Below are positions 58,314 to 64,000 of a stretch of 64,000 bases of DNA, in pieces. The notes below the pieces were generated by a model. The model had not been told where the DNA came from and did no database searches. It was given only the letters and a program-made list of their open reading frames with translations. This DNA comes from Adlercreutzia shanghongiae (GTDB lineage: Bacteria > Actinomycetota > Coriobacteriia > Coriobacteriales > Eggerthellaceae). A program made the position numbers and the translations under genes. The DNA is taken from contig NZ_JAYMFI010000019.1 in NCBI RefSeq assembly GCF_035830635.1, forward strand, positions 1 through 64,000. Direction: 5' to 3'. How positions within the stretch are numbered: the stretch's first letter is position 1; each line of letters starts with the position of its first letter.

Positions 58314-59246
58314 ATGCGGTGCGAATTGTGCCCTCGTGCGTGCGGGGCAGACCGGGCGGCGGGGGAGCGCGGGGTGTGCGGGGCCGATGGGCGGCTTCTG
58401 GTGGCCCGGGCGGCGCTGCACTTCTGGGAGGAGCCGCCGATTTCCGGCGAGGGGGGCAGCGGCACCATCTTCTTCTCCGGCTGCCCGGTGCGCTGCGTCT
58501 ACTGCCAAAACGCCGACATCGCCTTGGGCGAGCACGCTCGCGAGATCACCGTGGAGCGCCTGGCGGCCATTATGGGGGAGCTTGAGGCGACCGGCGCGCT
58601 CAACATCAATTGCGTGACGCCCACGCACTACGCGCCGCAGATTCGCGAGGCCGTGACGCTGGCGCGGGCGGCGGGCCTGGCACTTCCCGTGCTGTGGAAC
58701 ACGAGCGGCTACGAAACGGTGCGCTCCGTGCGCGACAACGCGGGCTTCGTCGATGCCTATCTGACCGACTTCAAGTACGCCGATGCCGAGCTGGCCCGGC
58801 GCTACTCCCATGCGCCCGACTATCCCGAGGTGGCCCTCGCGGCTCTCGGGGCCATGGTGGAGGCGGCCGGCGCGCCGCGCTACGACGAGCATCGCGGGCA
58901 AGAGCGCCTTGTCTCGGGCGTCGTCGTGCGCCATCTCGTGCTGCCCGGTGCGCTGGAAAACTCCAAGGCCGTCGTGCGCCTTCTGCACGAGCGCTTCGGC
59001 AACGCCATTCGGCTGTCTCTGATGAACCAGTACACGCCGGTCATTGCGCGCGCTGCCGAGGAGGGCGACCAGCGTGCGGCTCTGACGCTGGCGGCCTGTC
59101 CGGAACTGGCCGAAACGGTGCCCGATGCGGAATACGAGCAGCTGCTCGATTACGCCGACGCCTTGGGCGTGGAAGACTACTTCTGGCAGGAGGGCGGGGC
59201 CGCCGAGGAGAGCTTCATCCCCGCCTTCGACTTTACGGGCGTGTAA
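58314..59246 (+). CDS. Radical SAM protein, pyruvate-formate-lyase-activase-like
   Basis: The 310-aa protein has an N-terminal cysteine segment (CELCPRACGAD) and the radical SAM motif CPVRCVYC (about 57-64; CxxxCxxC), then the SAM-binding glycine region. It resembles the YfkA/PflA-like proteins that lack a known partner. The ATG follows GCGAAGGGAAC. No glycyl radical enzyme gene is in the window, so the target is not known. The 173-nt gap before it shows no clear promoter. Confidence 0.82.
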   Translation: MRCELCPRACGADRAAGERGVCGADGRLLVARAALHFWEEPPISGEGGSGTIFFSGCPVRCVYCQNADIALGEHAREITVERLAAIMGELEATGALNINCVTPTHYAPQIREAVTLARAAGLALPVLWNTSGYETVRSVRDNAGFVDAYLTDFKYADAELARRYSHAPDYPEVALAALGAMVEAAGAPRYDEHRGQERLVSGVVVRHLVLPGALENSKAVVRLLHERFGNAIRLSLMNQYTPVIARAAEEGDQRAALTLAACPELAETVPDAEYEQLLDYADALGVEDYFWQEGGAAEESFIPAFDFTGV

Positions 59247-59373
59247 GGCGCGTGGACGGAGCTGGTCTTTTCGGGAGAAGAATCTCTCTGTATAGTGTAG
59301 GATAGACCCAGCAACGTACCGCAGCCGTTTGTCGGGCAGCCGGCTTGGGCTTGCGTTTTCGAGAGGAGCCCTT

Positions 59374-60276
59374 GTGGTCAAAATCGTCACCGATTCGGTC
59401 GCCTCCATTCCCGCTGAGGTGGTGCGGGAGCGCGACATCGAGGTGGTCTCGCTGTTTGTGAACCGCGAGGGGCGCGAGTACCGCGAGGCCGACATGGATG
59501 TGGAGGCCTTCTACGAGGACATTGCCGACATGATCGACAACCCGCCCACCTCCAGCCAGCCCTCCCAGCATGCGCTGGAGGCCCTTTTCGAACGGGCCGC
59601 CGAGGCCAAAGACGAGGTGCTGGGCGTTTTCATGTCGTCGAAGATGTCAGGCACCTTCGAGGGGGCCGTGCGCAGCGCCCGCGTTTGCAAGGAGCGCTTC
59701 GAAGAGTTCCGCTGCACGCTCATCGACTCCACGTCGAACTGCGGCGACGAGATGTTCGCCGTGCTGGATGCCGCCGATGCGCGCGACGCGGGATCGGGGC
59801 TCGAGGCGTGCGCCCAGGCGGCGGTGGGGGCGGTTGCGTCCTCGCGTTTCATCTTCGCGCCGGAGAGCCTGGCATTTCTGAAGGCGGGCGGTCGCATCGG
59901 CGGTGCCTCGGCGCTGCTCGGCGGCCTGCTGCAGATCTCGCCCGTGCTCACCGTGGCGGATTGGGAGACGGCCACGCTTGCCAAGGTGCGCACATGGAAG
60001 AAGACCCTGGCGCGCATGGTGGACACGTTCAAGGAAGACGTGGAGGCCTGCGGGCTCAAGCGGGTGGTCGTGCACTACATCGGCTCGGCGGCGCCGGCCG
60101 TTGCCTGGGCCCGCGAGGCCATAGAGCCGGTGGTGGGGCACGCGGTGGACGTGCTGCCGGTGAGCCCCGTCATCGGCGTGCACGTGGGGCCGGCCGTGGG
60201 GCTGGCCTACGAGTGCGAGCGCCCGGTGCCCGGCAAGTTCACGCAGCCGACAAGCGAGCTGGTGTTCAGCCTGTAG
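59374..60276 (+). CDS. DegV family fatty-acid-binding protein
   Basis: The 300-aa second DegV paralogue starts VKIVTDSVASIPAEVV, carries PPTSSQPSQ (about 60-68) in the ligand loop and SSKMSGTFEGAV (about 86-97), and has LKAGGRIGGASALLG (about 168-182), replacing the usual RGGR with AGGR. The start is GTG 59374, five nucleotides after GAGAGGAG. It is convergent with the DUF4130 gene. Confidence 0.9.
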   Translation: MVKIVTDSVASIPAEVVRERDIEVVSLFVNREGREYREADMDVEAFYEDIADMIDNPPTSSQPSQHALEALFERAAEAKDEVLGVFMSSKMSGTFEGAVRSARVCKERFEEFRCTLIDSTSNCGDEMFAVLDAADARDAGSGLEACAQAAVGAVASSRFIFAPESLAFLKAGGRIGGASALLGGLLQISPVLTVADWETATLAKVRTWKKTLARMVDTFKEDVEACGLKRVVVHYIGSAAPAVAWAREAIEPVVGHAVDVLPVSPVIGVHVGPAVGLAYECERPVPGKFTQPTSELVFSL

Positions 60277-60318
60277 AGGGCGACAGGTCCGCAAGGCACG
60301 TCGTCGGGCGCGCCCTGC

Positions 60319-61215
60319 TCAGCGCCGCGCGAGGGCCTTCGGGTCCTCTTTCATTTCGGTGAGGTTCTTCCAGAAGCGCTTGGGCATGAAGCGGCGGCGC
60401 AGCTCGGGGTTCACGCGGGCGTCGATGGAGACGCTGCGGTAGAACGTGCGCCAGGCCTCGGCATAGAGCGCCTCGTCGGCAGTGGTTGAGGGCAGGGCGC
60501 GGGCCAGATCGCCCTGGCCCGCCGTGTTCACCAGATACCAATCGCCGCCGTCGTAGACGCCGGCCATCTCGTGCACCTCGTCGTAGATGACAAAGGGCAT
60601 GTCGGAGAGCCGCTCGACGAAGTGGTCCATGATAAGCGGAATGACGGCGGCCTTGGGGTTGCAGCGGGCGAACCAGAGGTTTGCGCCCTCGCCCCCCAGA
60701 TGCTCGAAGCGGATGAACTGGCGCATGTGCTCGCACTCCTGGCTGATGGAGCGGGAAATCTGGAAGAGGCGCTCCACGGCCGGATGGGTGATGTCCGAGA
60801 AGGCGCGGCCCCGCTGCTTGGGGCAGGGGCCCATGCCGCCGCGACCCTGGCAGTTGGCGCGCTTGCGGCAGTGGTCGCAGTCGCGGCGCTTCTGCTCGTC
60901 GATGGCGTAGCGCACGAAGCGGTAGGCCGCCGTGCCCGCGTCGGGCTCGTCGGAGACGGCGGCGCGCTTGAGGGCCAGGACCGCCTGCCAGCCGCAACGG
61001 TTCCGCACGCCGCGCAGCACGCGCAGGGCGAAATCCGGATTGGTCTCAATGGTGGCGACGCGCTGGCCGAGCCGGGGCTGCAGGCGCCGGGCGGGTTCGA
61101 CATCGGTGGGCTCTTCGTGGTTCGCGTAAGAAGAGAAGATGGCTGTGAGCAGGCCTTCCAAGGTGCCATCGTAGGCGTAGGCCACCTCGTCGTAGAGTTC
61201 GGGGGAATCGCTCAC
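60319..61215 (-). CDS. DUF4130 family putative DNA metabolism protein
   Basis: The 298-aa protein matches the DUF4130 (TIGR03915) family found beside a radical SAM DNA repair protein, as here. YAYDGTLEGLLTAIFSSYAN (about 13-32) is the family N-terminus, and HPAVERLFQISRSISQECEH (about 141-160) is also typical. A cysteine-rich segment (CDHCRKRANCQGRGGMGPC, about 114-132) interrupts it and could bind zinc or an Fe-S cluster; I cannot tell whether the wider family has it. It lies nine nucleotides after the radical SAM gene. The proposed function is uracil-glycosylase-like repair; this is unproven. Confidence 0.83.
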   Translation of the reverse strand: MSDSPELYDEVAYAYDGTLEGLLTAIFSSYANHEEPTDVEPARRLQPRLGQRVATIETNPDFALRVLRGVRNRCGWQAVLALKRAAVSDEPDAGTAAYRFVRYAIDEQKRRDCDHCRKRANCQGRGGMGPCPKQRGRAFSDITHPAVERLFQISRSISQECEHMRQFIRFEHLGGEGANLWFARCNPKAAVIPLIMDHFVERLSDMPFVIYDEVHEMAGVYDGGDWYLVNTAGQGDLARALPSTTADEALYAEAWRTFYRSVSIDARVNPELRRRFMPKRFWKNLTEMKEDPKALARR

Positions 61216-61224
61216 GATGCGCTC

Positions 61225-62649
61225 CTACGCGACGGCCTTCGCGGCCGCGAGGGCCGTGCGCTGGGCCGCGAAGGCGACCTCGAGGGCCGCTTGGTTCGCG
61301 GCGGAAGCCTCGGGCAGCACCGGCGGTTGCTCGACCGACTCGAAGAGCGTCATCTGGCCCGGGACCGCCTTGGCCGCGCGACGCCCGTGGCGTCCGCCGT
61401 CAATGGGGGCCGACAGGCGCGCGTGCAGGGCGTCCCGCGAGAAATCTATCCCCGAGCCGCCCCAGGCGCCGTTCATGGTGATGAAGTAGCGCGCCCGCTT
61501 GTAGGCGACGCCGAGCTTTCTCAGCTCCGCCTCGCCGAGCGTGGACTGCCGCCGCGCCCGGCAGATGAGCTTCGCCCCGCGCACGCCGATGCCCGGCACG
61601 CGCACGAGAGCTTCCAAGGGCGCGGTGTTCACTTCCACGGGGAAGAAATCCAGGTGATTGAGCGCCCAGTTCGCCTTCGGGTCCAAATCGGGGGCGAGAA
61701 AGGGGTTCTCCGCGTCGATGATCTCGCTTACGTTAAAGCCGTAGAAGCGCATGAGCCAGTCGGCTTGGTAGAGCCGGTGCTCGCGGTTGAGCTGCACGGC
61801 ATCGGTGGAGGGGAGCAGCGGGTTTTTCACCACGGGCAGATAGGCGCTGAAGAACACGCGCTTCAGGTTCACGGTTTGGTACAGCGATGCCGATAGGTTC
61901 AGAATCTGGAAATCGCTTTCCGGAGTGGCACCGATGATCATTTGCGTGGACTGGCCGGCCGGGGCGAAGGCGCGGCTTTTGCGCACGGGCAAGGCGCGCG
62001 ACTGGTACATCGTGAGCCTCTTGCGACGGCTGGCGCGGCTTTCCTTGTCCTCGGCAATGGACTCGTGAATGTGGCGCATGGGCGAGAGAATGGCATGGCG
62101 CGACTTGGCCGGTGCCAAAAGTCCGAGGCTTTGCTGGCTGGGCAGCTCGAGGTTCACCGAGAGACGGTCGGACAGACGTCCCAGCGCATCGAGCAGCTCT
62201 ACCGAGGTGCCCGGAATGGCCTTGGCGTGGATGTAGCCGCGAAAGCCGTACTCTTCGCGCAGGATGCGCAGGGCCTCAACCATAAGCTCGCTCGTGCGAT
62301 CGGGGGAGCCGACCACGCCGGAGGAGAGGAAAAGCCCCTCGATGCAGTTGCGACGGTAGAACCCGATGGTGAGGTCGGCCAGCTCGCGCGGGGTGAAGGA
62401 CGCCCGCGTGACGGCATCGTTGCTCTTGCGGTTTACGCAGTAGGCGCAGTCATAGGCGCACACGTTGGTCATGAGCACCTTGAGCAGGGTGATGCAGCGC
62501 CCGTCCGGCGTGAACGAATGGCAGCATCCGGCGTTGCTCGTCGCTCCCAGCTGCCCCTTCTTCCCCTCGCGCTGAACGCCCGAGGAGGTGCAGGCGACAT
62601 CGTACTTCGCCGCATCGGCGAGAATCTCCAGCTTCTCGATGAGGTTCAT
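61225..62649 (-). CDS. Putative DNA modification/repair radical SAM protein
   Basis: The 474-aa protein matches the TIGR03916 family. The radical SAM motif is CAYDCAYC (about 64-71). A C-terminal helix-hairpin-helix (LVRVPGIGVRGAKLICRAR, about 350-368) suggests DNA binding. The N-terminus has extra cysteines (CTSSG; NAGCCHSF). It forms a two-gene unit with the DUF4130 gene, a known pairing whose chemistry is not established. Its promoter carries LexA-like boxes, in keeping with a DNA damage role. The ATG is at 62649. Confidence 0.86.
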   Translation of the reverse strand: MNLIEKLEILADAAKYDVACTSSGVQREGKKGQLGATSNAGCCHSFTPDGRCITLLKVLMTNVCAYDCAYCVNRKSNDAVTRASFTPRELADLTIGFYRRNCIEGLFLSSGVVGSPDRTSELMVEALRILREEYGFRGYIHAKAIPGTSVELLDALGRLSDRLSVNLELPSQQSLGLLAPAKSRHAILSPMRHIHESIAEDKESRASRRKRLTMYQSRALPVRKSRAFAPAGQSTQMIIGATPESDFQILNLSASLYQTVNLKRVFFSAYLPVVKNPLLPSTDAVQLNREHRLYQADWLMRFYGFNVSEIIDAENPFLAPDLDPKANWALNHLDFFPVEVNTAPLEALVRVPGIGVRGAKLICRARRQSTLGEAELRKLGVAYKRARYFITMNGAWGGSGIDFSRDALHARLSAPIDGGRHGRRAAKAVPGQMTLFESVEQPPVLPEASAANQAALEVAFAAQRTALAAAKAVA

Positions 62650-62696
62650 CGCGCCGCCCCTTCCATCGCTGACTTAAACGGGCACACATGTTCGCC

Positions 62697-62742
62697 CGAA
62701 TGAATGTACGCTATGCTACCCGAATGGATGTTCGCGTGTCAA
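62697..62742 (-). promoter_or_regulatory. Promoter with two LexA-like boxes
   Basis: On the minus strand TTGACA (62737-62742) and TAGCAT (62713-62718) are 18 nt apart. The spacer contains CGAACATCCATTCG (62721-62734), nine of ten fixed positions of the Gram-positive LexA consensus CGAAC-N4-GTTCG. A second, weaker box CGTACATTCATTCG (62697-62710) covers the predicted start of transcription. The same box-in-spacer layout is seen at ruvC. Confidence 0.65.
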
Positions 62743-62900
62743 GCAACGCGTCGTTGCGACGCCTCGGTGGCCCGGCCATGGGGGCCCGCGCTCGCGCCCG
62801 CGGCTGTTTTCGCCGGCTTTGCGGAAACGGGTGGGGGAATCGGGTATCATGTTCCCCATGGAAAATATGAGGGCGAACCTCATGGGACGAAAGGGCGGCC

Positions 62901-63584
62901 ATGGAGGCTTACAAGCGCGAGTTCATTGAGTTCATGGTGGAAAGCGACGTGCTGAAGTTCGGCGACTTCACGCTGAAGAGCGGGCGCAGGTCGCCGTTCT
63001 TCATGAACGCGGGCGCGTACGTGACCGGCGAGCAGCTGCATCGGCTGGGTCTGTACTACGCCCAGGCTATCAACGACAACTTCGGGCTCGATTTCGACGT
63101 GGTGTTCGGGCCGGCCTACAAGGGCATCCCGCTGGCGGTGGTCACGGCCATGGCGCTTGAGGAGCTCTATGGCAAAAAGGTGAAGTACTGCTGCAACCGC
63201 AAGGAAGTGAAGGACCACGGGGCCGACGCGGGCAACCTGCTGGGTGCCGAGCTGCACGATGGCGATAGGGTCATCATGGTGGAGGACGTGACCACCTCGG
63301 GCAAGTCCATCGACGAGACCTACCCCATCCTGAAGGCGGCGGCCGCTGTGGACGTGCGCGGGCTCATCGTGTCGCTCAACCGCATGGAGCGGGGCTTGGG
63401 CGGCGTCACCACGGCCCAGAAGGAGATCGAGGCCAAGTACGGCTTCCCGGTGGCCTCCATCGTGTCCATGGCCGAGGTGAAGGAGTGCCTGCTGGGTCAC
63501 GAGGTGGCCGGGCGCGTGGTCATAGACGACGACATCGCGGCGGCCATCGACGCCTACTATGAGCAGTGGGGCGCCAAGGAGTAG
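62901..63584 (+). CDS. pyrE: Orotate phosphoribosyltransferase
   Basis: The 227-aa enzyme joins orotate to PRPP in UMP synthesis. The PRPP-binding motif is VIMVEDVTTSGKSIDE (about 116-131). The N-terminal FTLKSGRRSPFFMNAG (about 23-38) and GPAYKGIPLA (about 70-79) are family blocks. The ATG follows GAAAGGGCGGCC. No other pyrimidine gene is near, so it stands alone here. Confidence 0.94.
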   Translation: MEAYKREFIEFMVESDVLKFGDFTLKSGRRSPFFMNAGAYVTGEQLHRLGLYYAQAINDNFGLDFDVVFGPAYKGIPLAVVTAMALEELYGKKVKYCCNRKEVKDHGADAGNLLGAELHDGDRVIMVEDVTTSGKSIDETYPILKAAAAVDVRGLIVSLNRMERGLGGVTTAQKEIEAKYGFPVASIVSMAEVKECLLGHEVAGRVVIDDDIAAAIDAYYEQWGAKE

Positions 63585-63758
63585 TCCGCCCGTCGCAGAG
63601 CCTGCGCCGGTGCGCGCGACCGCCCGCGGACGCAGAAAGCGCCGAATCGCCTTTGGAGATTTCCGAGCCTTTTCCGAATCTCCCGGTTGTCGTACAATAG
63701 GCGGATGCGAGGGCTCGCCGCCCGATCGGGCAGCGCGGGCATCTTCGCGAATCACTTT

Positions 63759-63833
63759 GCCGGTGTGGCTCAACGGTAGAGCAACTGATTTGTAATCAGT
63801 GGGTTGCGGGTTCGATTCCTGTCACCGGCTCCA
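63759..63833 (+). tRNA. tRNA-Thr (anticodon UGU)
   Basis: A 75-nt cloverleaf with acceptor stem GCCGGTG/CACCGGC, D-loop CTCAACGGTAGAG, anticodon stem ACTGA/TCAGT with loop TTTGTAA (anticodon TGT at 63791-63793), T-arm GCGGGTTCGATTCCTGT and an encoded CCA end. The anticodon reads ACA threonine codons. A TACAAT at 63694-63699 is a possible -10 box. Confidence 0.96.
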
Positions 63834-63844
63834 TGAACTCTAAA

Positions 63845-63875
63845 GGCCAGCAGCCTCTGGGCGCTGGCCTTTCTG
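63845..63875 (+). terminator. tRNA-Thr terminator
   Basis: GGCCAGC (63845-63851) pairs with GCTGGCC (63863-63869), followed by TTTCTG. Confidence 0.8.
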
Positions 63876-63920
63876 CTATCATGACTCGGGTACAGACAGA
63901 GAAAGGAAGCGCGCACCTCC

Positions 63921-64000
63921 ATGCAGACCTACATCGCCCATTATCAATCGCCCAAAGGATCGCACGACCGCGAGCGCGGCCTGTTCGAGTTTGAAAGCGA
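63921..64000 (+). CDS. Start of a hypothetical protein, truncated by window end
   Basis: An open frame begins at ATG 63921 behind GAAAGGAAGCG and runs to the window edge, giving 26 residues that start MQTYIAHYQSPKG. A TATCAT at 63877-63882 may be its -10 box. Too little is present to assign a family. Confidence 0.5.
   Translation, partial: MQTYIAHYQSPKGSHDRERGLFEFES

Overview
The window is high-GC, densely packed bacterial DNA. It most resembles the Eggerthellaceae (Coriobacteriia, Actinomycetota). This placement is an inference from gene content: LuxR regulators fused to a 12-helix membrane domain, Tat-exported molybdenum and FAD reductases, an archaeal-type topoisomerase I, and a yebC/ruvCAB neighbourhood. 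No complete rRNA gene is present to confirm it.

Region 1 (1-18.6 kb) is a respiratory and molybdenum block. After the tail of a 5S rRNA gene and an acetamidase/formamidase come modABC molybdate import, a DMSO-reductase-superfamily operon (catalytic subunit, four-cluster ferredoxin, TorD-type chaperone, ferric-reductase-like cytochrome b), a membrane LuxR regulator, and moaA and moaC for cofactor synthesis. A Tat-exported FAD reductase follows, divergent from a second membrane LuxR regulator. Uptake, cofactor synthesis, maturation and enzyme therefore sit together.

Region 2 (18.7-31.6 kb) starts at yebC and ends at ruvC. These two genes are often neighbours, but here about 12 kb of accessory DNA separates them: an SDR enzyme, an AlbA_2/ATPase gene preceded by 20-bp tandem repeats and bracketed by a 50-bp duplication of the SDR 3' end, a MazF/RelB-type toxin-antitoxin pair, an unknown HTH protein, five zinc-ribbon proteins (several membrane anchored), a DUF4143 ATPase and a DUF3791-DUF3990-DUF3791 triad. 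The last two modules are each preceded by a copy of the ruvC control region. That region holds a sigma70-like promoter with a LexA-like box in its spacer and a 5' leader hairpin, and it occurs three times in total.

Region 3 (31.6-45.4 kb) holds ruvCAB, a cold-shock gene, a methyltransferase, thyX, a DUF1385 membrane protein, a polar amino-acid ABC transporter, a MerR regulator with a classical 19-bp-spacer promoter, an XRE regulator, several small membrane or lipoproteins and a 5 x 51-bp tandem repeat array.

Region 4 (45.9-64 kb) is mostly housekeeping: archaeal-type topA, two-subunit fumarase, malic enzyme, tmk, holB, a RicT/PSP1 protein, pncB, two DegV proteins, a radical SAM activase-like protein, a DUF4130 plus radical-SAM DNA-repair pair behind LexA-like boxes, pyrE, tRNA-Thr(UGU) and the start of a further gene.

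The strongest leads are the triplicated SOS promoter/hairpin cassette next to accessory modules, the 50-bp duplication around the AlbA_2 gene, the zinc-ribbon cluster, the 20-bp and 51-bp repeat arrays, and three long inverted repeats. No CRISPR array, transposase, integrase or phage structural gene was seen.
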